Source of the DNA: Actinomadura madurae
Lineage (GTDB): Bacteria > Actinomycetota > Actinomycetes > Streptosporangiales > Streptosporangiaceae
Reading direction: 5' to 3'
Length of the DNA: 64,000 nt
Assembly (NCBI RefSeq): GCF_900115095.1
Contig: NZ_FOVH01000016.1
Location: 162,634 to 226,633, forward strand
The position numbers and the translations under genes were made by a program. Below, piece by piece: positions 1 to 9,800 of this stretch. The notes below the pieces were generated by a model. That model searched no databases, was not told the origin of the DNA, and saw nothing but the letters and a program-made list of their open reading frames with translations. Position 1 is the stretch's first letter, and every line of letters starts with the position of its first letter.

Positions 1-2167
1 GCATGCCGCCCACGTGGCGGGCGTTGTGCAGAACGTTCGCCGACAGCACCACATCGAAGGAGCCCGGGGCGACACCCTGGACCGCGGCGTCCCGGTTGAT
101 GTCGAAGATCGCGAACCGCACGCCGTCGCGTCCTCCGAAGCGCTCCCGGCCGAGGGACAGGAAGTAGCGGGACAGATCGGTGAACAGGTAGTCGATCTCG
201 GTGCCGGCGAGCGCCGCCAGCGCGTCCGCCGTCGTGCCGCCGACCCCCGCGCCGAGTTCCAGCACCCGCAGGGCACCGCCGTGGTCGTTGTTCTCGCCGG
301 CCCAGCGCAGCACCTCGCCGACCGCGCCGTTGAGGTAGCGGTTGACGGTGTTCTCGCGGTACGCCCCGTCGGCGGCCTCCGTCCCGTCATCGCCGAACAG
401 CAGGGTCCGCATCGACAGCTCGTCTCGCAGGAGCTCGGGGAGCCGCGCCATCGCCGTGAGCATGAGACCGGCCGTCTTGGCCGGGTAGCCGCTCTCCTCC
501 CCCTCGGCCACCACGCCTTCCGCCGCCGCGGCCACCTCCCGGCGCGTCATGGGCCGCAGCGCGCCGTACCGGCCGTCGTCGTGCCGGACGACCCTTCCTT
601 CCGCCACCAGGACGTGCAGCCAGCGGCGCAGGATCCAGCGATGCCGGGCGGCGGCGTGCACTCCGTCGGCGATCTCGTCGGCGGTGAGCCGCTCTTCGGG
701 GACGGTCAGGCCCACCGGACGCAGCGTGGACGCCATCGCCCGCAACGCCACCTCGTCCAGCCTGCGCAGGAAGACCGGCAACCCGGCCGGGTCCGTGTCG
801 ACGGCCCGGGCGGCGGCCCGTCCGGCGCGCTCCGGCAGCCCGGCCCGGCCGTCGCCGCGATCGATCTCGACGGCCGTGTCGCGGCGCAGGACGGCACGCG
901 CGATCTCGCCGAGCCGGCGCTCGCCGAAGGAAGGGAACGGGTCGTGCGCCGTCCCGGGACGGCCGGCGATCTCCTCCACCGGGACGGCCGCCGCCTCGGG
1001 CGGGGCGACCACTCCGAGCCGCGCGGGGTCCGCGGGATCGGCGATCACCGCGGCCCGCTCCCCCACCAGCTCCCGCAGGCGCGCGGCGGGCAGCGACGTG
1101 CGCGGGATGCCGTGAACGGCCACCGGTTCCGTTTCCAGCAACACGTTCAACGCGGCGGCCTCGTCGCCGGCCGAGTCGTCCCAGGACGCGGCCTTCGGGG
1201 TGGGCGTCGCCGAGGCGTCGACGTGCAAGACGGCGTCGAAGCGGTAGCGGGTCAGTTCGGTCTCGTCCCGCATGGTCTTGGGATGGACGCTCATCCGAAG
1301 GGAGCGTCCCGTCTCCGCGGCCGCCCGCACGGCGAGTCCGGCGATCAGCGGCGGGTCGAAGAGCAGCTCGGGGTCGCGCGCGGCGCGCTGCGCCGCGCGG
1401 CGCGCGAGTTCGCGCGCATCGGCGTCGGGGGCCTGCGCGCGCTCCGCCCAGCGGCAGAAGTCGCGGAGCAGGCGCGCGTCGCGCACGTCTCCGACGATCA
1501 CCGTCCCTCCTGCGGCGACCAGTTCGACGGCGTCCCGGAGCACCGCTTCCAGGTAGGCGACGCCGGGAAAGCACTGGGTCACCGAGTTCAGGAGCACGCA
1601 GTCGGGCCGGGCATCGGGGAAGCCGCCCGCCTCCAGCGCGGCCAGCACCTGCGGGGACCGGGCTTCGTGGGCCGCCGCCCGGACGAACGTGGTTCCCGGC
1701 AAGGCGCCGGCGCTGAGCTTCCGGACGGCGGTGCCGGCCACATCGGTGCCCACGTAACCGGACACATGGCCGCGCAGCCGATGCGTCAGCAGCCCGGTGC
1801 CGCAGCCCAGTTCGAGGATCCACCGCGGCCGAACGCTCAGCACCAGGCCGACCGTGTGGTCGACCCACTCGCGCATGTGCCCGGCGGGCAGCGGGCGTCC
1901 GGTGTCGGAGGCGCGCCATCCGGACAGGTCCAGGTCGTCCGCGCGACGTCCTTCGGCCTCGGTGTACGTCCAGTCGTAGACCTCGCCCCAGTGCTCCAGG
2001 TACTCCTCGACCAATCCGCCGAGGGCGGGACGCACCGCGAGGGCGGACGCGGCGGGCCGGATGCGCACGGTCTCTCCGTCGGGCGCGAAGCGGGCGTCCT
2101 CGATCCAGGGGTGCGCGCGAAGTGGACGCAGAAGATCATCTTTGTGCTGGTCAGCGGGCACGGCCAT
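1..2167 (-). CDS. Stand-alone double methyltransferase of a metallophore synthetase (partial, runs off left edge)
   Basis: This is an open frame of at least 722 codons from ATG at 2167 with no stop before the window edge, so its C-terminus is unseen. The first ~310 residues look like an NRPS-embedded methyltransferase: SAM motif ILELGCGTGLL near residue 117 and the typical closing motif ELTRYRFDAVLHV near 300. After a ~200-residue linker, a PKS-type C-methyltransferase begins, with SAM motif LELGAGVGGTT near residue 630 and SFDVVLSANVLHNARHVGG just before the edge. Its start overlaps the stop of the ABC fusion gene by 17 bp, so it belongs to the metallophore operon. In yersiniabactin HMWP1 the equivalent domains are internal (one between AT and KR, one after the last Cy). 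Here they seem to act in trans. A carrier domain may follow off-window. The domain assignment is by eye from motifs. Confidence 0.8.
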   Translation of the reverse strand, partial: MAVPADQHKDDLLRPLRAHPWIEDARFAPDGETVRIRPAASALAVRPALGGLVEEYLEHWGEVYDWTYTEAEGRRADDLDLSGWRASDTGRPLPAGHMREWVDHTVGLVLSVRPRWILELGCGTGLLTHRLRGHVSGYVGTDVAGTAVRKLSAGALPGTTFVRAAAHEARSPQVLAALEAGGFPDARPDCVLLNSVTQCFPGVAYLEAVLRDAVELVAAGGTVIVGDVRDARLLRDFCRWAERAQAPDADARELARRAAQRAARDPELLFDPPLIAGLAVRAAAETGRSLRMSVHPKTMRDETELTRYRFDAVLHVDASATPTPKAASWDDSAGDEAAALNVLLETEPVAVHGIPRTSLPAARLRELVGERAAVIADPADPARLGVVAPPEAAAVPVEEIAGRPGTAHDPFPSFGERRLGEIARAVLRRDTAVEIDRGDGRAGLPERAGRAAARAVDTDPAGLPVFLRRLDEVALRAMASTLRPVGLTVPEERLTADEIADGVHAAARHRWILRRWLHVLVAEGRVVRHDDGRYGALRPMTRREVAAAAEGVVAEGEESGYPAKTAGLMLTAMARLPELLRDELSMRTLLFGDDGTEAADGAYRENTVNRYLNGAVGEVLRWAGENNDHGGALRVLELGAGVGGTTADALAALAGTEIDYLFTDLSRYFLSLGRERFGGRDGVRFAIFDINRDAAVQGVAPGSFDVVLSANVLHNARHVGGM

Positions 2168-4400
2168 CGGTCTCCGTTCGTGCGAGGGGCTGCGGGACGA
2201 GGGTGCGGTCGTGGACGTGCAGGACGCGGTCGGCACACGCGGCCACCGAGTGGTCGTGCGTGACCAGGAGGACCGCCAGGCCGCCGGCGCGCAGGCTCGC
2301 GAGCAGGCGCAGGACGGCCGCGGCGGACGCGGCGTCCAGGGCGGCGGTGATCTCGTCGGCGAGCAGAACCGCCGGTCCGGCGGCGAGCGCCCGGGCGAGC
2401 GCGACCCGCTGGCGCTGCCCGCCCGACAGCTCGGCCGGACGGCGCGCCGCCAGCTCCGGGCCGAGCTCCACTTGGCGGAGGAGTTCGGGGACGCGTTCCC
2501 GCGCCTGAGCGGGGGGCGTCCCGGCCAGTAGGCAGAGCGGACGGGCGAGGACGGTCGCGACACGGTGGGCGGGGTTGAGGACGCCCGCCGGGTCCTGGCC
2601 GACGAACTGGATCGCGCGGATCTCGTCGCGGTCGCGTCCGTCCAAGGACCAGGCGGCCGGCCGTCCGAGAACGCCGAGGTCGCCGCATGCGGGGACGTGC
2701 AGTCCCGCCAAGGCGCGCAGCAGCGTGGTCTTGCCGCTCCCGGACGGCCCGGTGACGGCGACGAGTTCACCGCGCCGCAACGACAGGTCTTCGACGCCGA
2801 GCAGAGCGGCGGGCCCGTAGGCCACGCGCAGCCCCCGCACGGCCAGCGCCTCGGCGGCCACCGGCGGCGGTTCCCCGACGGGCGCCGGAACGGCCCGCGG
2901 GAGGGGGCGGCCGGTGTCGGGCGGGGTCAGGTCGATGATCCGGTCGGCGACGCGGGCGACGAAGGTCTCGTCGTGGGAGACCACCAGCGTGACGGAGCGC
3001 CCGTCACCACGGCGCCGTTCCACGGCGCCGGCCACCAGGTCGAGGGCGCCCTGGTCGAGTCCGCTGGTCGGCTCGTCCAGGACCAGCAGCGCCGGGCCGG
3101 TGAGCAGCGCCCGGGCGAGCGCGACCCGTTGCGCCTGTCCTCCGGAGAGCCGGTTCGCGCGGCGCGACCAGAGCCGCCCGGCGTCAAGGCCCAGTTCCGT
3201 CAGCATCGTGCGGGCGGCGGCCCGCGGCTCGCGGCGGCCATCGAGAACGGCGGCGCCGACGGTCATCAGCGGGTCCAGCGTGGCGCCAGGGTCCTGGTCG
3301 ACGAGACCGACGTGGACGCGCCGCCAGCGGCGGGCCGCTCGGCCGGAGGGGACGTCGTCTCCCCGCCAGCGCACGGTCCCGCCGGAACGCCGAAGCCCCT
3401 CCCCCAGCAGCCCGAGGACGGCCCGCAGCGCCGTCGTCTTGCCGCTGCCGGACGGCCCGACGATCGCGACCACCTCGCCCGGCCCGGCGCGCAGGGCGAA
3501 GCCCGTGATGATGGGCCTGCCAAAGGAATCGACCACATCGAGCCCGTCCACATCGAGCCCGTCCATGGCCGACTCAGCGCCCACGGGCCGCGGCTCCGCC
3601 CCGGCTTTCGTGAGCTCGGCCGGGCGGGGCGTGCGAGTGGCGGCGAGGCTCTGCGCGAGCAGGGCGGCGGTCACCGCCAGGACGGTCAGCGCGATGGCCG
3701 GTGCCACCAGCGCCACGGGGTTGAGGCCCGCACCCGGCAGGTTCTCCCGCAGCATCAGCCCCCAGTCGGGGGCCGGCGGCTCGGGTCCGAGGCCGAGCAT
3801 CCCGAACGCCGCCGCGAGGTGCAGCGCCAGGACGAACCGCAGCACCAGGTCGGCGGCGGCCGCCCCGGCCAGCGAGGGCAGCACCTCCCGGCCGAGGATC
3901 GCGGCGGCCGTCTCGCCTCGTCCCCGAGCCGCCTCCACGTACCCGGACCCTCTGGCCTGCCCGGTCAGGTCCCGGATCACGCGCAGGCCGAGCGGCGCGC
4001 CGCCGCAGACCGTCCCGGCGACCACGGCGGCGGGCGCGGGCAGCGCGACGGCCAGGACCATCGCCTGCAGCAGGAACGGGACCGCGAGCAGCAGGTCGGC
4101 GAGCCCGCTCAGCAGGCGATCGACCCGGCCTCCCGCCCAGCCCGCGGCCAGCCCGCCCGCGGTACCGAGAACCGCGGCGGTGAGGGCCGCGGCCAGCGCC
4201 GTCGCGGTGAGTGCGCGGCCGCCCGCCAGCACGCGCGACAGCACGTCACGGCCGGCGTCGTCCGTTCCCAGCAACGAGCCATCGCCGGGCGGGGCCCAGG
4301 GCGCGCCGATCGAGGCCGCCGGATCGTGCGGCGCGAACTCCCCGCCCAGCAGGACCGCGACCATCAGGAGCAGCGTCCATGCCGCCGGCGCCCGGCTCAT
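2151..4400 (-). CDS. ABC importer tri-domain fusion: DppC-like permease + two ATPase domains
   Basis: This 749-residue protein joins three subunits usually encoded separately. Residues ~1-255 are a DppC/OppC-type permease with hydrophobic segments and an EAA-like loop around AARGRGETAAAILGREVLPS. Residues ~275-500 are an ATPase with Walker A GPSGSGKT near 315, signature LSGGQ near 418 and Walker B LLVLDEP near 438. Residues ~515-735 are a second ATPase with Walker A GPSGSGKT near 551, LSGGQ near 658 and LLADEIT near 680. Both nucleotide sites look intact. The ATG overlaps the permease stop (ATGA), and the 3' end overlaps the methyltransferase start. With the upstream permease and lipoprotein it makes a complete family-5 peptide/nickel/metallophore importer, probably taking up the metal-loaded product of the NRPS/PKS genes (inferred from operon membership). 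Confidence 0.9.
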   Translation of the reverse strand: MSRAPAAWTLLLMVAVLLGGEFAPHDPAASIGAPWAPPGDGSLLGTDDAGRDVLSRVLAGGRALTATALAAALTAAVLGTAGGLAAGWAGGRVDRLLSGLADLLLAVPFLLQAMVLAVALPAPAAVVAGTVCGGAPLGLRVIRDLTGQARGSGYVEAARGRGETAAAILGREVLPSLAGAAAADLVLRFVLALHLAAAFGMLGLGPEPPAPDWGLMLRENLPGAGLNPVALVAPAIALTVLAVTAALLAQSLAATRTPRPAELTKAGAEPRPVGAESAMDGLDVDGLDVVDSFGRPIITGFALRAGPGEVVAIVGPSGSGKTTALRAVLGLLGEGLRRSGGTVRWRGDDVPSGRAARRWRRVHVGLVDQDPGATLDPLMTVGAAVLDGRREPRAAARTMLTELGLDAGRLWSRRANRLSGGQAQRVALARALLTGPALLVLDEPTSGLDQGALDLVAGAVERRRGDGRSVTLVVSHDETFVARVADRIIDLTPPDTGRPLPRAVPAPVGEPPPVAAEALAVRGLRVAYGPAALLGVEDLSLRRGELVAVTGPSGSGKTTLLRALAGLHVPACGDLGVLGRPAAWSLDGRDRDEIRAIQFVGQDPAGVLNPAHRVATVLARPLCLLAGTPPAQARERVPELLRQVELGPELAARRPAELSGGQRQRVALARALAAGPAVLLADEITAALDAASAAAVLRLLASLRAGGLAVLLVTHDHSVAACADRVLHVHDRTLVPQPLARTETDGRAR

Positions 4401-5326
4401 GCGGTCTTCCGGTGGGGGTCGGTCAGCGCGGCGAGCACGTCGGCGGTGAGCAGCCCGGCCAGCACGGTGCCCGCCGCCGGCATCGCGACCGCCTGCACGA
4501 CCGGCACGTCGCGGGTTCCGATCGAGCTGACCAGCAACTCCCCCAGCCCGCTGTAGCCGAAGAGCGTCTCCACGACCGCCGTGGCGGCGAGCATCCCGCC
4601 CGCAACCACGGCCAGCACCCGCACGGCCGGCGCGAGCAGGCAGGGCAGGACGTGCCGCGCCGCCACCCGCGTCCCGGGCACGCCACGGGCGACGGCGGAC
4701 GACACGTGCGGGCGGCGTACCGTGTCGGCGACCGCGCCGCCGAGGAGGGCCGCCCCGAACGCCGCGGCCGGGATCGCCAGCGCCAGCGAAGGCAGCACCA
4801 GGATCTCCGGTCGATCCAGCGGGGCCCCGTCCGGGGGCACCAGCGAAACCGGCGGCAGCCAGGCGAGCACCCCCGCGAACAGCGCCGTCATTCCCGCGGC
4901 GAACACCACCTGCGGGACCGCCGCGAGCGTGGTCACCACCCCGGTGAGGGGGCCCCGGCGGCGGGACGAGGCGGTGCCCACGGCCCAGGCCAGGGCGCCC
5001 ATCAGGGGGACGGTCAGGGCGAGCGCGCATCCCGCCAGGGTGAGCGTGGCGGGCAGTCGCTCGGCGACCATCTGCGCCACGGGGCGGTCGGTGAGCAGGG
5101 AGTCGCCCGCGTCCCCGCGCGCCAGTCCGGCGAGCCAGTCGGCATAGCGCCGCCAGGCCGGGCGGTCCAGCCCCAGCCGGTCGCGCAGCCCGGCCGCGGC
5201 CGTCCCGCCGGAGCGGGTCCGCGCCGCGTCCGACGGGAGGAGCTCGGTGGCGCCGAACACCGCCACGGAGGCCAGGACGAGCAGGCCGGCGGCGCGTGCG
5301 GCCGAGGCGAACAGGCGGGCGATCAC
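4397..5326 (-). CDS. DppB-like ABC transporter permease
   Basis: This 309-residue inner-membrane permease of the peptide/nickel importer class has an N-terminal transmembrane helix, the extracytoplasmic RDRLGLDRPAWRRYADWLAGL region typical of DppB/OppB, several further hydrophobic helices, and the conserved ending with VVETLFGYSGLGELLVSSI followed by a final helix. The start is taken as GTG at 5326 because it overlaps the lipoprotein stop as GTGA; the longer frame upstream reads into the coding region of that gene. The stop overlaps the next ATG (ATGA). It should pair with the permease half of the downstream fusion protein to form the channel. Confidence 0.9.
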   Translation of the reverse strand: MIARLFASAARAAGLLVLASVAVFGATELLPSDAARTRSGGTAAAGLRDRLGLDRPAWRRYADWLAGLARGDAGDSLLTDRPVAQMVAERLPATLTLAGCALALTVPLMGALAWAVGTASSRRRGPLTGVVTTLAAVPQVVFAAGMTALFAGVLAWLPPVSLVPPDGAPLDRPEILVLPSLALAIPAAAFGAALLGGAVADTVRRPHVSSAVARGVPGTRVAARHVLPCLLAPAVRVLAVVAGGMLAATAVVETLFGYSGLGELLVSSIGTRDVPVVQAVAMPAAGTVLAGLLTADVLAALTDPHRKTA

Positions 5327-6840
5327 CGGGCCGGCCGCACCCCTTCGATGAAGCTGCTCTCGAATCCGGGGCCGGTGGGCAGGCCGGTGACGCGGGCGGA
5401 GGTCAGGTCGAGGCCGTCGCCGGTCCCCCAGACCACATAGCCGCCTTCGTCGCGCAACTCCCGCTGGAGCGCGCCGAACTCCCGGCGCCTGTCCTGCTCG
5501 TCCGTGGTGGCGAGGGCCCTGCCGAATCGGGCGTCCCATCCGGGTCGCTTCCAGGCCGTCTCGTTGGTGGGCGCATCGGCGAGAAGCGATACCCGCGCCA
5601 CATCAAGGAAGGGGATGCCGCCGAAGAAGCCGGTGTAGAAGTCGGCCTTGGCGAAGACCTTCGTCCAGTAGGTGTCCGGTGGTTCCATCCTCACCCGCAC
5701 GGTGATGCCCGCCTCGCGGAGCTGCTGAGCGAACAGGTTCGCCGCGGTGTCCATGCCCGGGTAGGAGGTCGTGGTCGCCAGCGTGAGGGTCAGCCCGCCG
5801 CCGTGCCCGGCCTGCCGCAGCAGGTCCTTGGCCTTGGCGGCGTCGCGGGTGCGTTGCGGCACGTCGCGGGGGCTGGACGGGTCGGCCGGGGTGAGCAGGT
5901 CGTTGCCGGCCTTTCCGTAGCCGAGGAAGACCTTGTCGACCAGTTCGCGCCGGTCGGCCGCCAGCTTGATCGCCTCCCGGACGCGGGGGTCGTCGAACGG
6001 CTCGCGGTCCAACCGCATCACGAACGGGTACATGGTGACGGCGGGCCGGCGCACGACCGCGAGGCCCGACCTCCCCTCCGCCCGGCGGGCGGCGGCGGGG
6101 CTGACGCTGCCGGCGACATCGGCCTGCCCGGACATCACCGCCTGGGCGCGCGCCTGCGGGTCCGCCACGGCCCGCACCTCGATGCGCCGCATCGCGGGCT
6201 TGGGCCCCCACCAGCGGTCATTGCGTTCGAGGACGGCGTGCTGCGGCGTGCCGCCGGTCATCCGGTACGGGCCGGACCCGGGGGGCGGCTCGGCGAAGTC
6301 CGTCGTGCCCTCGGGCACGACGAAGGTCACCGACTCCAAGGCACGCGGGACCTCCGCGTAGGGCTCGGCGGTGACCAGTTCGAGGGTGTGATCGTCGACC
6401 ACACGGGACCTGGCCATGTCGAACATCCGCAGGCGCCCGAAGTTCTCGGCGGCCTTCCCGTGGATGCGGCGCACGGAGAACAGCACGTCGGCGGCCCGGA
6501 CGGGACGGCCGTCGGTGAACGTCACGTTCTGCCGCAGTTCGACCGTCCACGTGGTCAGGGACTCGTCCGGGGTCATGGACGTGGCGAGGCGGTACTCGGT
6601 GGTGCCGTCGGCCTTGGGTTTGGTGAGCACGTCGTACAGCAGCGCGAACCTGATCAGGTCCGACTGGTTGCCGATGCCGCCGTGCGGGTCGTTGATCGCG
6701 GTGGCTGGGGCGCCGACCGCGACGTAACGCAGCGTGTCCCCACCGGACGGGGCGGCCGCGTCGCCGCCTCCGCCGCATCCGGACAGGGTGAAAGCCAGCC
6801 CTAGGGCGAGCGCGCCGGCGGTCTTGCGAAGGGGTGTCAT
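5323..6840 (-). CDS. Family-5 extracellular solute-binding lipoprotein
   Basis: This 505-residue SBP_bac_5 protein has a lipoprotein signal peptide (MTPLRKTAGALALGLAFTL followed by lipobox LSGC, Cys22) and a Gly-rich linker. The family core follows, with YRLATSMTPDESLTTWTVEL, NVTFTDGRPVRAADVLFSVR and a long C-terminal lobe. It captures substrate outside the membrane for the permease/ATPase genes that follow by 4-bp overlaps. The gene starts 16 bp after the PKS stop. Family-5 binding proteins carry peptides, nickel and metallophores; placement directly after the synthetase genes favours the metallophore-metal complex, but specificity cannot be read from sequence. Confidence 0.9.
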   Translation of the reverse strand: MTPLRKTAGALALGLAFTLSGCGGGGDAAAPSGGDTLRYVAVGAPATAINDPHGGIGNQSDLIRFALLYDVLTKPKADGTTEYRLATSMTPDESLTTWTVELRQNVTFTDGRPVRAADVLFSVRRIHGKAAENFGRLRMFDMARSRVVDDHTLELVTAEPYAEVPRALESVTFVVPEGTTDFAEPPPGSGPYRMTGGTPQHAVLERNDRWWGPKPAMRRIEVRAVADPQARAQAVMSGQADVAGSVSPAAARRAEGRSGLAVVRRPAVTMYPFVMRLDREPFDDPRVREAIKLAADRRELVDKVFLGYGKAGNDLLTPADPSSPRDVPQRTRDAAKAKDLLRQAGHGGGLTLTLATTTSYPGMDTAANLFAQQLREAGITVRVRMEPPDTYWTKVFAKADFYTGFFGGIPFLDVARVSLLADAPTNETAWKRPGWDARFGRALATTDEQDRRREFGALQRELRDEGGYVVWGTGDGLDLTSARVTGLPTGPGFESSFIEGVRPAR

Positions 6841-6856
6841 CGGATGTCCCGTTCCT

Positions 6857-9800
6857 TCAGTGGCGAGCGAGCGCCCGGTTGACGAGCTCGGCGAGCCGTG
6901 CGAGGGCGGGCGCGCGCAGCAGGCCGTAGTGGTCGGTGTCGATGCCGTGGACGTCGAGCGGGCCGGCCAGATGCCGTCCCCAGCCCAGATCGGGCCGCAG
7001 CTCGGGCGGGGTGTCGTCCACCCCCATGCCGATGCCGGAGTTGCGGGACGCGGGGCGGTCGGCGCGCACCAGCAGCGTCGCCGTGGTCGCGTCGGTCAGG
7101 GGCCGGGGGGTGTGCCGGGCCAGGCCGCGCAGGTGCCGGGCGAACACGGCGACCCGGTCCGGCGCGTCGTCGCGGCGGCCGAGGAGCCCGTGGTCGCGCA
7201 GCCGCTCCGTGACGTGCGCGTACCGGCGGTCCGGGGGCAGAGCGAGCAGTGCCGCCCGGCCCTCGGCCGTCCCGACGCCCAGGTCGATGCCCTGGAAGGC
7301 CTCGAAGGCGCCGAGCAGCCGCACGGTCGCCTCGGCGTCGGCGGCGTCCGGGGTCGGCGCCTCGATCGGGGTGATGTGGGCGGGGTCGTTGGAGTCCAGC
7401 ATCACCAGCAGGCCGACGGTATCGCCGTGCTCGTGGAGGAGGCGGGCGACCTCCTGACCGAGGCTGCCGCCCATCGACCAGCCGCCCAGCAGGTAGGGAC
7501 CGCTGGAATCGCCCCGGATCACCTGGGCGTAGCCCCGGGCGAGTCCGGTGAGGTCGGTGGGCGCCTCACCCTCGCCCACCAGGCCGGGGTCGGTGACGGC
7601 GACGACGGAGAAGCGTTCGTCCAGCAGCCTGGACAGCTCCGCGTAGCACATGACGTCGCCCCCCGAGGGGTGCAAGAGGTAGAGGGTGCGGTCGCCGGTG
7701 CCGTCCCGGAGCGGTACCAGCACGTCCTCGGTGACGGCCGCGCCCCGAGGCCCGTCCCAGGCGGCGGGGTCATCGGCCAGCCGCCGCAGCCGCGCGACAT
7801 AGGCGGCGAACACGCGGTCGACCTCGCCGGCCGGAAGCACGCCCTCGACGAAATCCCACTGCAGCAGCAGCTCGCCGCGCTGGACGAGGACCTGGTGATC
7901 CAGCCAGGTCTGCGGGGTCTGGCTCAGCGCGTGCACCTGCTCGCCGACCCACTGCAGGTCGGGTTCACCGCCGACGAGGTCCTCCAGGCCGAGCGCGCTG
8001 GTGAACACCACCGGCACCGAGGCGACCTCGCCGGTGCGCGCCGCCCGCTCGGCGAACAGGTCCAGCGCCGAGTACGCGCGGTGGTCCAGATCGGCGAACA
8101 GCCGCCGGTGCGTGGCCCGCACGTGCTCGGTGAAGGAGCCGGGCTCGCGCCGGTCGACCTCGTGGACGAGCAGTGAGGTGAAGTCGCCGACCACCGCGTC
8201 GACGTCCGGGTGCGCCGGCGGGCGGTCGAACAGGGTCAAGGTCAGCGCGAAGTGCGGACTCTCCGACCAGGCCGCCAGGGCCTCGGCGTAGGCGGTCAGC
8301 AGCACGGCCGTCGGCGTGGCGCCGCGCCGCGCGGCCTCGCGGCGCAGCGCGTCCCACTCGTCGCCGCTCAGCCGGTCGGCACGGCGCGCGAACCTCGGCG
8401 GCCCGTCCGGGGCGGCGACGGGCAGCGGCGGCGGCCCGGGAACGGTGTCGAGACGATCACGCCAGTAGGCGGCGGCGCGACGCCACTCGTCGCCGTCCCG
8501 GGCGGCCTCGACCGCCCGGGCACACGCGGCGAAGTCCACGCCGAGCTCCGGCAGCGGGCTCTCCAGGTGCTCGTAGAAGTGCCGGACCTCGCGGTCGATG
8601 ATCCAGTAGCTGCCCGCGTCGCAGATCAGCACGTCCACGCCGATGAAGAGGCGCACCCGGCCGCCGGGGAGGCGGGCGGCCTGGATCTGCACCAGCGGCC
8701 ACCTGTCGGGCGGGCCGGGGTCGCGGGAAACGCGGTCGCGGAGCCGGGCCAGCCGGTCGGCGCGGGCCGGTTCGGAGACGCCGGTCAGGTCGTGGACGCG
8801 GATCCGGTAGTCCGGGACGTGCTCCAGGGTCTTCAACCGGCCCTGGCCGGTGACGACCGTGCGGAGCATCGGATGCCGCGCGATCACCTTCCGCCAGGCG
8901 GCCTCGTACCGGGCGAGGTCGAGGTCGGGGCAGTCGTACTCCAGGTAGAAGGCGCAGGCGATGTCGCCGAGGGCGTACCCGCCCCCGCGCCCGACCCAGT
9001 AGGCGTGCTGGACGCGCGTCATGGGGAACGTGGCGTCGGACGAGTCTTCCGCCGGAGCGGGGGGCGGGCTCGGCGCCGGGTCCGCCGGGCCGGTCAGGAG
9101 TTCGGCGAGGCCCGCGACGGTCGGCCGGGTGAACAGGTCGCGGAGCCGCGGTTCGACGCCGAAGATCTTGCGCAGGGTGGCGAGCATGCGGGTGGCCAGC
9201 AGGGAATGCCCGCCGAGTGCGAAGAAGTCCGCGTCGGGTGAGGTCACCGGTACGCCCAGCAGGTCCGACCACAGGTCGGCCACCGCTCGCTGCTCGCCGG
9301 TCAGCTCGGTGCCGGCCGTGCCGTCGCCGGTTCCGGAGGGCGCTACGGGCGCGGTGAAGGCGGCCGCGGCCATCCGTTCCCGCAGGTCGGTGGTGGAGAC
9401 CGCGACCACGGGCGGCAGAGCGCCGGCGTCGCGGCCCGCCAGGACGCGGTCGAGGGCGCCCATGCCGGTGCGGGCGTCCAGCGCGTAGGGCGACCGCACC
9501 TCGCGCTCACCGCCCGGCGGGCCGGCCTTCCACACGTCCCACACGACGCTGACCCAGCGGGTCCCGGACGGCGTGAGCCCTTCGGCCATGGCGTCCAGGT
9601 AACGGTTGGCGGCGCAGTACGGCCCCATGCCGATGCCGCCGACCAGGGTGCCCGCCGACGACATGAGCACCACCGTGGAGGGGCGCCGGTCCGCGGGCAG
9701 CGCGTCCAGCGCCGTCCGCAGCGCCAGCGCGCCCTCGACCTTGGCCTCGACATGCCCGGTCACGTGCTCGGGGCCGACGCGGCGCAGCGGCTGCAGGTCG

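Noticed and set aside
14..2263. A 749-codon plus-strand open frame across the methyltransferase gene
   Set aside because: It is an antisense shadow caused by high GC. The minus-strand frame has clear SAM-methyltransferase motifs and no stop.
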